64,000 nucleotides of DNA from Gnetum montanum (GCA_015680685.1 MNCI01034797.1:258998-322997), one strand, 5' to 3'; shown: positions 33,772 through 46,740, counted from the first letter of the stretch. The notes: a model not told the origin generated them from the sequence alone. Made by a program: numbers and translations.

Positions 33772-34481
33772 TGATGAGTGGCGAGGTACCCCTACACTCA
33801 ACCATACGAATATGAGCGTAGCACACGCGATCTGATTGAACTCCACAGACTAAGTGCCTACACGCCTCATGGAACACTTAAGGTTAATCATTCGTTGTCT
33901 TCCTAGACTTACTTGTAGTTGTCACGGTTGTATGGTTAAGTAAGTCTGAGGTATGTGATTTTTATGTCTTTTCTATTTTATCTCCTATGCTATTGAGTTG
34001 AAGGGTGAAGAGACTAATTGACTAACTTTAACTAACTAACTAAGCATTAATTAACCTAGTGTCAGCATCCATTCCCACTTACTGTTCACACCTTGAACCG
34101 ATGCAACCTTGGTTACCAAACGCTAGTCGTTGCTGGGATCACCAAGCATAACNTAGTAAATAAAATCCTAATTAGCCTATTCCATGCACTGCAAGGTTTA
34201 TCCGATAAGTTCGTCTTTATTACCGTACACAAACTTGTGTTCAGGTACAATATTTGCTCGAATAAAGATCCGTTCACTTTGGAGTTCCTACTACGGGCAC
34301 ATGGAAATTATTCTATCTATGGAGAGGTAAAACTACTAGAGTTTCACTACGATCTAAGCTTAGGATGTGGAACAAGGGAGAGCCACCTCTTATTTATAGA
34401 CTTGGCAGCGCACTGTGATATTGCGTACGTGATATTATGTGGGATGCAATATCGCGGCGGCCGTGATATCGCGTCCCATCA
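33772..34481 (-). repeat. Element B 3' LTR (710 bp shown, gap at 34153)
   Basis: On the minus strand it begins TGATGGGACG and ends CTCATCA. The sister LTR shows that roughly 100 bp are missing at the N (equivalent to about 40266-40366). The U3 part has repeated 'gatatcgcgg/ccgcgatatc' palindromes. Confidence 0.9.
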
Positions 34482-36520
34482 TACCCCTATGACTAAATGA
34501 AAACTTGTCCTCGAGTTCCTTACAAAATATTGGGAAGGTATGAGATTATTGACTGAATGGAACTAATGGTGAATGGGATGACATGTGAATGGATCATCAT
34601 TACAAGACATGAAAAAATTGGTGTTCATGACAACAAGAGTGAACACCTTATTACATTTGACATTAGGTCTTATTTGTCAGCTAAGAGAGAAGAGAGAAGA
34701 GAGAAGAAGTCTTGTTACTACCAACACCAAGATTGCGTCTTTCGTTGTCCATTCGTAAGCACATCATTGATCTCATTCATTGCATAGCTACTTCAGCACC
34801 TATCCATTCCAAGTGTTTCCTCCAAATCCAATCCATTGTTGCATGATTGCCGCCTACACACACAACACAATCTTATATTAGCAAGGGTAATTGAATTTCA
34901 ATGCAGTTGATACCTTGCCTCAGTGAAGGGTCCATTGGCTGGGTTGTGGTATTGTTGATTGCGAATCTAGAGATATATTAATGATGACTACCGAAGGTGT
35001 AGGGGTTAGGAGAAAATTGAAAAATTGGGCCCTGTACCCCCATGACTAATCATGAACCTCCGGTAGCGAGAGAATGAAAAAGGAAAAAGAACAAGAAAGA
35101 TGGAGAAAAAGAGACAACTATTACGTTGATGAAATGAATGTCAAGATGGAAATGAACAAAATAAAGTGGATTGTGAAAATGTTAATGGAAAGAATTTAAC
35201 GGATGCACCAAATAGGAATGCCAGTGGGTCCTCCCCAAAGTATGTGCATGCCCTTAATGCCCTGACAAACCCACATTCAAAGAGTCCGTAGGCTCTGGGA
35301 ATGTCCTTTGGAACAAGAGTTAAAGTCTTAACCACAAGAATTTACCAAAAAGAAAAAAATGCATCTACCAAAATATATACTAATGATACAACCAGCAATG
35401 AGGTGATAGATGGGGGAAGAATGATGGAAAGGAGAGAATGGAATGGAGTCTCAAGAACAAGGTGATGTACAGCCTCTTGTGTGTTTCATGATTAATGTGA
35501 CTTGGTTAATCTCATTCCAACTCTGGCCTCAAACCAACCACATCTAGTGAATTCGCTTTAATGCATTTGGACAATCCATCCACTTGAATAACAAGAATGT
35601 CACCCTCAAGAGCCACCACCATTCTGATGAAACGAATGAGGAGAGAATGGGGAGTGAGAAGGGCCTTAGTTAGAGGGAACATTTTTATTTTAAGTTCCAT
35701 AACCAGTGCTTGTAGCCCAAGGGATTATTTCATCTAAGGGCTGTGCTTTGAATTCTTACTTTTTCTCTTTTTTTATGCGTGAGAACCACACCATGCAAAG
35801 ACTTATTATTTTTATTGGCTTAGCTCCCCGATAATTGGGTAACATTGGAATAGTAAGAAAACTCAAGAAGAAAACATCCAAGCACCCAAGAGAATGGCCA
35901 ACACAAATGCACCAAGTTCCCTTGAAGTCACACCCTTTTCAAGCCTTGAGTCCTTCCTTAGTTTGAGAAATACCTGGTCACCGGTTCATTAATGTTCTTA
36001 TTAGAAAAGGACTATACATTTCCAAGCCAAGAGAGACCATAGACTATTGTGGATGTATGGATGAAGTGGACTCATTGTCTATCATATCAAAAGAAACATA
36101 CCTTAGTATCAACACCATAATTTAAAGGTAAAAACCAAACATTAGCAATCAATAGGAAAATAATTCATACCATCATGTAGAACACTTATTGGATGACAAA
36201 CTTACAGGATGGATAAAACACACACAAACACACACAAAAAATGAAAAAGTATAACAATGTTGTAAAACAAAAACAAGAAAAGTTAAAGAAATTTGTAAAA
36301 CAAAAATGTGCAAAACAAAAATGTGTAAAACAAAAACGTGTAAAACAAAAACATATAAAACAAAAATTAAAAAGAACTAAGGGCCTCTAATGATTAGCAT
36401 AGGTGGCCATCTCCCCCATGAATGAATGGAAAGGAAGAGATTTGAAATAATGAGTGCCTATTTGAATTTCTTAGAAGTTTCCAACTTCTCCCGATTGATG
36501 TTCTTAGATTAAGGGGTGGA
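34482..36520 (-). other. Element B 3' noncoding region
   Basis: It starts with the tract 'tacccctatg' (minus: cataggggta), a polypurine tract next to the 3' LTR. The region is related throughout to 40994-43000 of C and 61980-64000 of F. It includes a minisatellite of 'aaaacaaaaatgtgt' type at about 36250-36370 and the conserved block 'ccatctcccccatga' at about 36409. No coding sequence is supported. Confidence 0.65.
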
Positions 36521-36522
36521 AG

Positions 36523-37236
36523 TCAATGACACTCATATTCCAATGTGTCTATGCCTTCGTTGTTAGCATGGGTTGTTCCCCTAGTTTGTTCCATGCATGT
36601 TGATGGGCTGCTTTCTTGATCATCTGTCAACCACGGGGTGTCCACTACTTGTGTGGTTGCTACATACAGACACCTTTGTATTTGTGTTTCTAGGGCACAC
36701 CGGTTACATGGAAGAGATGTTGAGCATTCCTCCATGTCATCACCCTCTGAGTCACTGTATGTGATACATGGAATTTTCTTCTTCTCAATCTTTCCATAAA
36801 TTTTTACCTTAGACATCTCCAAGGAAAGATCGTGGATCCCTAGGTATGCATCTATTGTACTCAACCATGGCCTTTCCATTATAATTGGGAAGCCCCCATT
36901 GTTACTGTTGACTTATATCATTAGGAAGTCAGTTGGGTATGACCAATCACACACAGTGGTAACGATGGCCTCCACCAATCCCAAGGGAATGATGATGGAC
37001 TGGTCAGCTAGCTCAAGTTGAATATTGCTCTTCTTAAGTTGGGGCAGGTTCTAGACTTGATACATTTCTTGTGAGATTAAGTTGACTCCAGAACTTGAGC
37101 CAAGAAGAGCCTTATGTGGTTCATTCCTGACAACTTGTAGATAGATTAAGGGGCTTTCAGGATCAGAGAGTTTTCTAGGAAGGTGGCCTACCTTGATCCA
37201 CTTGGTAATGATATGCGTTAACATAACTGTATGCAT
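36523..37236 (-). pseudogene. pro: Element B protease region, decayed
   Basis: Minus-strand segments read YLQVVRNEPHKALLGSSSGV plus NL and later FPIIMERPWLSTIDA. These match the two retropepsin hallmarks (ALLDSGASVNL and IILGRPWL) of Athila-type protease. The catalytic Asp is replaced (LLGSSSG), so it would be inactive. The frame after it ends with DTLEYECH at 36523. In C the same downstream region leads into RT; here the sequence passes straight to the 3' noncoding region, so this is the edge of the internal deletion. Confidence 0.75.
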
Positions 37237-37813
37237 TAAGCCCTATTGTTGGACTGAAGGGAGCCTCGAAGCCTTGTATGGTGGAGGAGTGTGCATAGAC
37301 TCAACGACTTGTTGATGTGAGAGCTTGTGTGGGCTTTTGGTTCTGAAGAAAGGTCTTCTCTTCTTGCGGTTGTCAGAACTAGTAGTGGGTTAAATTTTTA
37401 CAGCTCTTGTAGCATTGTGTTGCTGTGGTTGAGTGGGGAGTTTCCCTTGCCATTGTTGAAGCAGGTTGTAGTGGAACTACCGGCGGAAGAGTGGCAGATG
37501 AATTTGGAGGATGGGATGGATGTGGAGTGTCTTCCAGAGAAGAAGGAGTCCTTCTAAAATACTCCTGAACTTGGTAGGAACGTTGGGGAGTTGTGTGATC
37601 CATAGAGTCACTTGGAGAAACTGGCTACTACACGTAATAGCCATAAGGATTAGGTTGCCGGTAAGGGTATTGTTGTCCAGGTAATGACATCCCCCATGAT
37701 TGTGGGTGTTACCACTGCTGATGTTGCCTGATGGGTTGTGGTGGAGTTCTACTTGGATAGTACGTTAATGGTTGGTGGAACTGTCTCGGGTTACCTTGGG
37801 GATAAGGTAACCT

Positions 37814-39742
37814 TCAGGGTGCTTGCTTTTTGTTAAGTCTCGGGTTGAGTGCATACACCCTAGACTCTTGTAGATGTGAGATGATTGGAAAAAATTCCTT
37901 AGGATGGTCATATTGGTAGATCTCATATCCACCATCATTGTCTATGTCTGAATCCACGACCTCATCGGAGATAGTAATTTTCCCCTTACCATTCTTACGT
38001 GCATGGCTTGCATCTCTCCTCTTTTGCTTATCAGAGTCACTACCTCGTTCCACCTTAGACTCCTTTATGATTTTTAGGACAGTTTCAACTCTAGAGTCTA
38101 AGGAATCCCATAATTGATCCACCTTAGTCGACACCTCGATTGTTAACTTCTGGAGTAGTAAGGTTTTTTTGTTCACAAACTCTTCAAGTGGTGACTCATC
38201 CTCCTCATCAAAACATCTCGCTCCCTTCTTTCGAAGGGAAGGATCACAGTTATATTCTTCCACGCTTTCTCTTTTTCATAGCTCCCCTTCTTCTTTCGCT
38301 ACTTGCTCCAACAAGCGATGAATTTCATGGGCTATAAGTTCGGATAATCTCCCTTGGGCATAAGTCCCAAGGTTTCTCCTAGTTTCATACCTTAGCCCAT
38401 CTACGAGGTGGTAGAGTTGATCTCACTATGTGTAACCATGGCCTAGGCAATGATGTAGTAATGCATAGTATCGGCCCATGGCAGCATCCAAGGGTTCATT
38501 ATTACCCTATTTCCATCCTTGGATCTGCTTACGCAAGTTAGACACTCTAGAGTACGTTTGGTATTTATCATTGAACAATTTTACAATCGTACTCCATCTC
38601 CTAATGGTTTTCAATTCTAAGGACTGGTACTAACTCTCTGCTTCCTTTATGAGTGTCCTAGGAAACAACTTTAATTTCTACCACTCGTTCTCTATATTTT
38701 GCAAGGTGTAGGCATCGTGGAATGCCTGTAAATGATTCTGCAGATCAGTGTTGTATCCCCCTTCAAAGCGTGGGATATTATTCATGTCCCCCCCCTTGAT
38801 TCGACTATCCTTTTGATGCCTTGTGGGTATTCTCACTACCTCTGTTATATCTAGCATACTTTGGGTTGCAAGTAGGGGCTCATCATGATCATCTCTTTCA
38901 TGATGTCTATGATGTCTATGTTGTTCCCTACTTGCCATTCATTCATGCCCTTGTCCTCCCTCTCGACTCTCTCATCGAGGTCTCTCATTTTGCCTACCTC
39001 TATCCTCATTGTTATGCTCTTGGTGGCTGCACCCAGATGTGGAAGGAGAGGGTGAGTGATGTGATGAAGGGGAAGAAGAAGGAGAACCATCGTCATGACG
39101 ATGTTTGTTAACTTCTCTCCAGCTGCTACGGCCCCGATCGTGATGATGATCCAAGTGCCCATCCTTGTCATGTATTGTTGTTCCCTCAGTGAACAGTTGG
39201 TGTTTACGGGCATCAGAACCAGGGTTTTGTATCGTGGAGTGTAAGTTCTAATACCCCACCTCCTCACCATTATTAGGAGGGGAAACATCATTTGATGGGG
39301 AACTTGTTAGAAGTGGTTCACCATCTTTGATTTCACTTAGGATGTGTGGGACCCCTTTGCCCTTCAATAGTGTATGGTGGCTCTCCTGATGCAAGTCCCT
39401 TAAATTTTGTGCTTCTGTGGGATGATAATCCCTTGTGTCGATATCGCCTACAACGTATTCAGCATAAAGTTGTGTCATGCTGATTTGTCCAAGAGCACGG
39501 AGGAGCATGTTTGGGATTGACCAATCTAGGGGTAACACTATGTTACCTTGCAAGTCTCTCCCTCATAGCTATTCATCCTAATGGAAGATAAAGGTAAAAT
39601 ATGGTATATACTCATCGGGATAAGTATATACCACTTGGTGCTATTGAGAAACTGGTGGATTTTGGTTATGTGTTTGATGTTGCCGACTGTTTCTAGTATA
39701 ATTCCTAGGTGGTGAATTGCTCTTATGAGAAGAAGACATCAT
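37814..39742 (-). pseudogene. gag: Element B gag, decayed
   Basis: It starts near ATG 39742 with the same MSSS-H-type N-terminus as C. Basic H/R/D-rich stretches (REQHRHHRHHERDDH at about 38925) precede a capsid-like segment around 38780-38400 (IPRFEGGYNTDLQNHLQAF, then TLIKEAE and W-x-W motifs). A region homologous to C's zinc knuckle is at about 37900; here its cysteines are lost (YEIYQYDHPKEF). Many stops and frameshifts divide the gene, including TAG in place of Gln near the N-terminus. The product would have packaged RNA. Confidence 0.7.
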
Positions 39743-39866
39743 TATTTGATTCGGTGTGCTATTTAACCGTTATATAATTTTTTCGTTTAATTAACCCTAA
39801 GGGTTCGTTTAAGCCCCCAATGATGTGGATAATTTCCTATGTTCTACTTAGCCCACAAACACTTAG

Positions 39867-39885
39867 TCCCCGGCAACGGTGCCAA
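39867..39885 (-). other. Primer-binding site of element B (tRNA-Asp type)
   Basis: The minus strand reads TTGGCACCGTTGCCGGGGA directly inside the 5' LTR. It differs from the classical Athila tRNA-Asp site by one base (CAC for CGC, a CpG transition). Confidence 0.85.
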
Positions 39886-40482
39886 TGATGAGTGGTGAGG
39901 TACCCCTACACTCAACCATATGAATACAAGCGTAGCACACATGATTCGGTTGAAATCCATAGACTAAGTTCCTACACACCTCATGGAACACTTAAAGTTA
40001 ATCATTCGTTGTCTTCCTAGACTTACTTGTAGTTGTCACGGTTGTATGGTTAAGTAAGTCTGAGGTATGTGATTTTTATGTCTTTTTGTTTTATTTCCTA
40101 TGTTATTGAGGTGAAGGGTGAAGAGACTAATTGACTAACTTTAACTAAATAACTAAGCATTAATTAACCTAGTGTCACCATTCATTCCCACTTACTGTTC
40201 ACACCTTGAACCGATGCAACCTTGGTTACCAAACGCTAGTCATTGCTGGGATCACCAAGCGTAACGCACGTGCTCAAAGTGGTCGTATTGAGGCACTTTA
40301 CTAGGAGAGAAGGGTTGAGAGAGATTTAATTACTAATAAATCATTTAAATAATGAATAATAAATGACAGTAAATAAAATCCTAATTAGCCTATTCCATNT
40401 GATATCATGTGGGATGCGATATCGCGGCGGCCGCGATATCACGTATGTGATATTGCGGCCCATGCGATATCATGTCCCATCA
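39886..40482 (-). repeat. Element B 5' LTR (597 bp shown, gap at 40399)
   Basis: Same ends as the 3' LTR. The sister LTR indicates that about 244 bp (34186-34429) are missing at the N. Confidence 0.9.
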
Positions 40483-40487
40483 CCAAG

Positions 40488-40993
40488 TTACCAAATGTGA
40501 CATGTATACTTGAAGAGGTCGTGCTTGTGTAATTTAACGATTGGCTTAATTGATCAAAATGAATTGCTTTGCTAACAACATGAAGGTAAAGTGCAAAAAA
40601 TAAAATAACATAAAATAAAATATAAATGCATGAGAAAGGGAATCTCATGTGCTGCAAGGAATGGATCAAAGAGTTCATCTTTATTGCGAACACAATGGTG
40701 TGCTCAGGTACATCAATGCTTGAATAAAGATCCATTCACACTTAGACCTTCTATTATGGGCACCTAGAAAATATTCTAACTTTGAAATGGAAAAATTGCA
40801 AGAGCTTTGCTATTGATTTCTAAAAATGTACTTCCAATTGTATGCTTGGGTGCAATATTTATAGACCTGGGAGTAACCCTGTGATATCGAATGTACGATA
40901 TTGCATCTTAGGCCGTGATATTGCATATCCAATATTGTGTACCCATTATCGCAACCACCTCGATATCAGAGTGATGAAAAACATGATTTATCA
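40488..40993 (-). repeat. Element C 3' LTR, second part
   Basis: It resumes as 'ttaccaaatg' after the CCAAG duplication, matches 49728-50205 and ends in TTATCA at 40993. The polypurine-type tract 'tacccccacg' follows on the internal side. Confidence 0.88.
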
Positions 40994-43340
40994 TACCCCC
41001 ACGACTACATGAAAACTCATCCTTGAGTACAGAAGAAGAGGAACAAGTCCTTTACAAAATATAATAGGGGGTGTGAACTTATTTGATTGACATGCAGATT
41101 GACACAGAGAAAATAGACAAATACAAAAGTGCCCAAGCATACAATATTACAATGGCATACAACATTGGGTGTTCATGATAATAGGAAAGAACACCAACGG
41201 ATCCAAAGAAATTCTAGCCCCTCTTGGTATTCAAAGAATGAGGGAGAGATAGAAGAGATCTAGTAGTCATGAACAATCTCTCGCAAGTCATATGGTTGCA
41301 TCCTCCTTGGTGATGATAGTCTTGCTTCTAGTCCACACCTCCCACTGCAATCACAACAAAACCAAGGATTAGTATTTATAATGCAATAGATAATGGCTGA
41401 CTACCTTATCTCATTGGTGATTTTATCTATCCAAGTTATGATTGTGATTGATTGGTTGCTTGATATTGTTAGTGGAAAGATTGACGAATGGTTTAAATAA
41501 GAGAAGTGATCCATACAATTTAGAAAAAGATTAACATAAAGAGTACTAGAAAGAGGGTACTCACAAAAATGAAAAGGAATTCATTACAAATAGTTGTGAA
41601 GGTACGTACAATTGGATGACATGGATGGGGTAAAATAAAAAGAATCTAATTATAACAATGTCTAATGATAAAGAACTTAACTTAACCAAACTAAAAGATA
41701 TGCAAATGGGTCCTCCCCGAAGCAGGCATAGGCCTTTTATGACCCACACCATGGATGATTAATGGTTTCAGAAAGTTAAGTACAAAAACCCAAAAGCAAC
41801 TGATTGAGAAACTCGACACATCAAACTGGAACATTGAATCAAAACATGAAATTGGTAGTGAGGTGAGGTATGAGAAGCATAGATGGATTACAAAGAGAGT
41901 GGAATGAAGTTCCTAATTATGGTCACATATAGTCCCTTGTGGAGTTTGTGATTAATTGACTTGGTAGGATCCTTCCTCAGTCCAGATCAAAAACAACCAC
42001 TTTCAGTGACTTTGCATCGATATTATAAGGCAAATAAATCCCCTGAGACACAAGAATGTTCTCACAAAAAAACCACCATTCCAAATTGGAGTGAAGGTAG
42101 GAAGTGAGAAAGGGCCTTAGTTAGAGGAGACAAGATAAGTCTCACAACCAGTGCTTGTAGCCCTTTTATTTGGTCTAAGGGGTGTGCTTTGAATTCCCAT
42201 GTTTTTTCTTGAATGGGAACCACACTATGCAAAGACCGATGCATTTTTTGCATTTATTTTGTTCAAAGGATGTGCTTTGAATCCTCAACTTCTCTTTTTC
42301 TTTTGTTGGACTTCATATTATGAAATGATGCAAAATGGTGAGAATCTTACGAGAACACTCTTGCACATAGGAAAACAAAAAAACACAAAGAATATTGCAT
42401 CTCTTTGAAGCCACACCTTGTCAAAACCTTTGATTTCTTCTCAATTCTGGAAACTACACAAGTCGCCAATTTATTAAAGTTGTATTAATGAAGAAGAGAT
42501 TACACATTTCCAAAACAAGAAAATCCATAGAGTATATGGATGGGTGGATGATGTGGACTCACTGCCTATTACATGAAAAGAAGCCATGTCCCAGTCATTA
42601 GCAATGACATTCAAAGTTAGAAACCTGACATCAACAATCAAATTACAAAAGAAGAATACCACCATCGAGTAGTGCATTACCATTGTACCTGCCACCTTAC
42701 TAGTAGAAAAAGTAGAGAAACACATCAAATAGAAGCAAACATGACCATCAAAGAAAATAAAAGAGTAGATAATAGATATTGAATATATTAACATTGATGT
42801 AAAACAAAAACTAAGAAAAACCAATAACCTTAAAAATATAAATATGTAAAATAAACATGTAAAACAAAGAGGATGAAAACAAAAAGTTGTAAAACCAAAA
42901 ATGTGTTAAAAAAAAGGTTAAAAAATGAGGAGTTTCCAAAGGTGTTAGTACAGGTAGCGCTCTCCCCCATGACTAAGTTAGAAGGGAGAGATCTAAAAGA
43001 TTGAGTGTGGTTGTTTATCTGATGAGGTGTTTGTTGCATTGGCTGGATTGAGTTCATGAAAAGGTTTTGTTTATTGAATGTTAAGTAATTGTTTCTTGTT
43101 TGGGCTGTCAGGCTTGTAGATGATCATGGCCCTAGATGAAAAAGTCTCATCAATAATTTACAGTCCTTCCCATAATGTTTGAAATTTGGTTTGTTGGGGT
43201 ACATGTGTAGGATTTCAATAAAGAGCCTTGTCTCTTGGTTGAAATATGAATTTTCTTATTTTGAAGTCATGGTGTTTCTTGTTGAATTCCTTATGCATTT
43301 CATTGGATGATAGAGCCATTAACCAATTTTCATCTAGTAA
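40994..43340 (-). other. Element C 3' noncoding region
   Basis: It has polypurine-type tract 'cgtgggggta' (minus) next to the LTR, then 2.3 kb of AT-rich DNA without a supported ORF. Repeated 'gtaaaacaaaaa' words lie at about 42780-42920, and the conserved block 'gctctcccccatgact' at about 42958. Athila elements may carry an env-like ORF here; I see none. Confidence 0.6.
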
Positions 43341-43355
43341 GTTGAGGTTCATTAA

Positions 43356-44243
43356 TCATTCTTTTTGTGCTAGACTTAGATCGAGGTCAAGATCATAGGT
43401 TGTAGAGAGTGTATGAAGCTTGGATTGGATGGGCAATGTTGGTATTTCTCCATACACAAGCTCATAGGAAGAATAACCTATGGGAAGCTTCCATGTGGAG
43501 TGATAACCCCAAAGAGCATCATTTAATTTAGTGTTCCAATCCATTTAGTATTTACTAATGATACCCATTAAGATTTTTGTAATCTCTCGATTAGTAACTT
43601 TAAATTAACCATTGGCTTGGGGGTGATATGTTGTTATGAGTTTATGCTCAACCCCCAAGCATTGCATTAGCTTCTGGAAAGTGGCACTTGTAAAATGAGT
43701 TCCATTATCAAAAATTAATGCACAAGATACACAAAACCTATTCACGACATTTTTTTGTATAAATTGAGCAACAGTGGTGGATGTATAGTTGGTGACGGTT
43801 GTTGCTTCTGCCCACTTGGTACAATAGTCAACTGCGACTATTATATATGCCTTTCCATTGGATAAAGATGCAATGGGACCCATAAAGTAAATGCCTTAAA
43901 TTTTGAATGGTTCAAGAGGTTGTATCTATTTTTGTGACCCCTCCATTTGAGTTGTCATTCCATCATCCCTCTAGCAACGATCACAAGCGTGAATGAATTG
44001 ATGTGCATCCATGAAGATTGTTGGCGAATAATACCCTGCCATGAGGATTTTTATGGCCATGCATCTCCCAGCATAATGGTCCCCACAAGGACCTTTGTGA
44101 GCATCTTGAAGAATGCAAAGTTGATCCATACAAAGGACACACCAACGTACCAGGCCATCAGGACAAACCTTGTAAAGGTTTTTATTAATCTCCATGAAAT
44201 ATTTGACCCAGTGAAGAAATTGTTGTTTCTTTCTAGTGTCTAG
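43356..44243 (-). pseudogene. int: Element C integrase, decayed
   Basis: Zinc-finger remnants (CGDHYAGRCMAIKILMAGYY, then HQFIHACDRC) lie at about 44110-43971. The core spans 43883-43605: AVDYCTKWAEA and IFDNGTHFTS keep the first two catalytic Asp. In the third motif (NGQVEVSNREI in relatives) this copy reads NG, a stop, then FKVTNREI, so the catalytic Glu is Lys. WGYHSTWKLPIGYSSYELVY follows at about 43510. Multiple TAA/TAG stops divide the frame, so it cannot be functional. Confidence 0.8.
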
Positions 44244-44464
44244 TCCTTGTGGTAGTTTTTGCTTGAGTAGATAAGTGAGGATGATGTCATACCATTTGGT
44301 TCATCAGGAATTTGTGCATTGATAGCACCTGCAAGGAGAGATTCATCAGGGAATTGATCAAATAAAGGACTTTCTTTCTCCTTGTCATCCCATCTTAGTC
44401 ACGATAAGTGATCCATGATCACATTTTCCACAACTTTACGATCTACCATTGTAAGATTGAATTC

Positions 44465-45652
44465 CTACAAAATCACAAGCCACCATATAACACAGGGACT
44501 CATTGTTAGCTTATTCATTCGAAATCTAATGGTGCTATGATCTGTGTGCATAAAAATTTTGTAGCCAAGCACATAGTGCCTAAACTTTTCTAAAGCAAAC
44601 ACCACTGTTGTTAACTCCTTTTTTGTGGTGCTGTAGTTCAATTGTGCACCTGCGATGCTTTGGCTTGCGTAGTGAATGTAATATGGATGTTTCTGATCAT
44701 CCATTTGTGTAAGCACTACCCCCAAAGTGTAATTCGATGCATCAGTCATCACATGAAATGGTTTGGACCAATCTAGTGCTTGAAGAATGGGAGTTTCAAC
44801 AATCCTTTACTTTAACTATTGAAATGCTAATTCACATGCAGGGGTCCAGATGAACGATGCATCCTTCTTCATCAATTCTACCAACAGCTTGACGATTTTA
44901 AAAAAATTCTTGATGAATTGCCTGTAGTAGCTAGTATGACCAAGGAATGACTGAACTTCTTTGATTATTTTAGGTTGCCGAGTTATTCCTTGGATGACCC
45001 TTATTTTCTCAAGATCCACCTTGATTCCTACTTTTGAGATGTGATGCCCCAAGACTATGCCTTTCTAGACCATAAGATGGCTCTTTTGCTAATTGAGCCA
45101 GAGGTTTGTTTTAACACATCTCTTCAATACCTGCTCAAGATGGTCAAGGGCTTACTTGAATGTAGCTCCATAGGTAGAAAAATCATCCATGAAAACTTCT
45201 ACCCCATTACCAATCTATTGTTGGAAAATGCTAAGAACTAATCTTTAAAATGTGGTTGGGCCATTACATGGAGCAAATGGAATCTATTAGTAAGCAAAAG
45301 TTCCCCAAGGACTTGTGAAAGTTATCTTTGTCTGGTCCTCTAGTGCAATTCAAATTTGGTTATAGCCACTATAACCATCAAGAAAGCTATAATAACTATG
45401 CCTCAAAATGGTGTCCAACACTTGGTTGATGAAAGGCAACGAAAAATGATCCTTGAAAGTTTCCATATTAAGTAGTCGAAAATTAATGCATACCCACCAT
45501 TTTCCTTCTTTCTTTGGCATGATCACGAGTGGACTAACCCACTCACTATCTATAACAAGGTAGATGAATCTTACTTTGAGGAGTTGTTCAATATCCTCTT
45601 TGACAAATGGCTTTAATTTGGGATTCAAACATTGTTGCGGTTGTTGTTTCAA
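44465..45652 (-). pseudogene. pol: Element C reverse transcriptase and RNase H, decayed
   Basis: RT begins with KLKPFVKEDIEQLLKVRFIY and SPLVIMPKKEGKWWVCINFR. DHFSLPFINQVLDTILRHSY and DGYSGYNQI are Athila hallmarks. The catalytic motif reads FMDDFSTYG with MDD at 45190-45182. The connection follows at about 45052-44816 (GHHISKVGIKVDLEKIRVIQ, FLGHTSYYRQFI). RNase H follows at 44752-44465 (TDASNYTLGVVLTQ, YSTTKKELTTVVFALEKFRH). The long basic insertion usual between the PKK motif and YRLL in Athila is missing. The frame is broken by several stops and small shifts. Confidence 0.85.
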
Positions 45653-46158
45653 CTTGATGGCAAGGTCAATGTATATTCAGTGCTAGCATATTTTTGGATC
45701 TATCCTAGTGAGCTTAGAATATGACTATGCAAAGGCTTCTGACCATTTTTGCATAACTTTTATCAAATTTTTCTTTTGTTTTGTAGCAAGCTTGGTATTA
45801 ATAATAACCAACCTTCCATTTTTTAGAAATACGTACTCCATTCCAATTGGTGGTGTCTTCAATTCAAGGGGTTCTTATTTAAAATTGTCATAAATTTCCA
45901 ACTCATTCAATTGATATCATCATTTGCTACTTCGAAGAGCTGGTGGTGAACTTACTAAAGTTTATTCATACTTGCGACATACTCATACATTAAGTCCACA
46001 GTTAGTTCCATGCATAATGTACTACTACTAGAATCAGTTGTCAGCCACTGGGTGCCTTCTTGTTTTGTGGTTGCTGCGTATAAGCATTTCTGGATATCAA
46101 CTTCTAGTGCACATTACTTGCATGCAGGGATAAATGTTTACTTTACTGACCATAACTT

Positions 46159-46740
46159 CTACACATAATGGCACCCTAAATCATTGTACACGATACATGG
46201 AACTCTCTTTTTCTTGATCTTTTCAAACTCATTTTCTTTTGATATCTCCAAGGAAAGATCTCTAATGCCCATTTTGGCATCCATAGTACTTAGCCATGCC
46301 CTTCCCATAATGATTGGAAAGTACCCCTTACAGTTCTCCACTTTGATTACTAGGAAATTAGTGGGATACGACCACCCACAAATGATGGTGACAATGTCTT
46401 CACTCACTCCCAATGGAACAGTGATGGACTGGTCTACTAGTTCTAGCCAAATGTTGCTCTTCTTCAAAGGAGTAAGGTTCCACATTATGTACATCTCATG
46501 CGAGACTAGATTAACACTACAATAAGAGTTAAGAAGAGCCTTATAAGGTTCATTCTTAGCAATTTGCAAATAAACTACGGGACTTCTAGGATCAACTAAT
46601 TTTCTGGGTAGGTTACTAGCTTGAATCCAATTGGATACCTGTGTTAGCATTATAGTATGGATTCGAGAAGGATTTTGGTTCAAAGGGGACTCGAATAGAC
46701 AGGAAACAAAGGAAGGTGGAGGAGCAGGGTTACCAACCAT
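46159..46740 (-). pseudogene. pro: Element C protease region
   Basis: A 193-codon open stretch reads PVVYLQIAKNEPYKALLNSY plus CSVNLVS, then WLELVDQSITVPLGVSEDI and FPIIMGRAWLSTMDAKMGI. These are the two retropepsin blocks of Athila-type elements in the right order. The catalytic DSG is NSY here, so cleavage activity is lost although the frame is open. It lies between gag and RT as expected. Confidence 0.8.

Larger units (their letters stand above)
33772..40482 (-). mobile_element. Element B: non-autonomous Athila-type element nested in an LTR of C
   Basis: On the minus strand the order is 5' LTR (40482-39886), tRNA-Asp-type primer site, gag, protease, 3' noncoding region, polypurine tract, 3' LTR (34481-33772). 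No RT, RNase H or integrase is present between protease and the 3' region. It is flanked by CTAAG (33767-33771) and CCAAG (40483-40487), a 5-bp target duplication with one C/T difference. It sits inside the LTR of element C, so it is younger than C. The apparent 6.7 kb is too short by the two N gaps in its LTRs. Confidence 0.88.

Noticed and set aside
34440-34481. Restriction-like GATATC/GCGGCCGC palindromes as cloning-vector remnants
   Set aside because: They occur in both LTRs of B and in the same order, so they belong to the U3 of the element.
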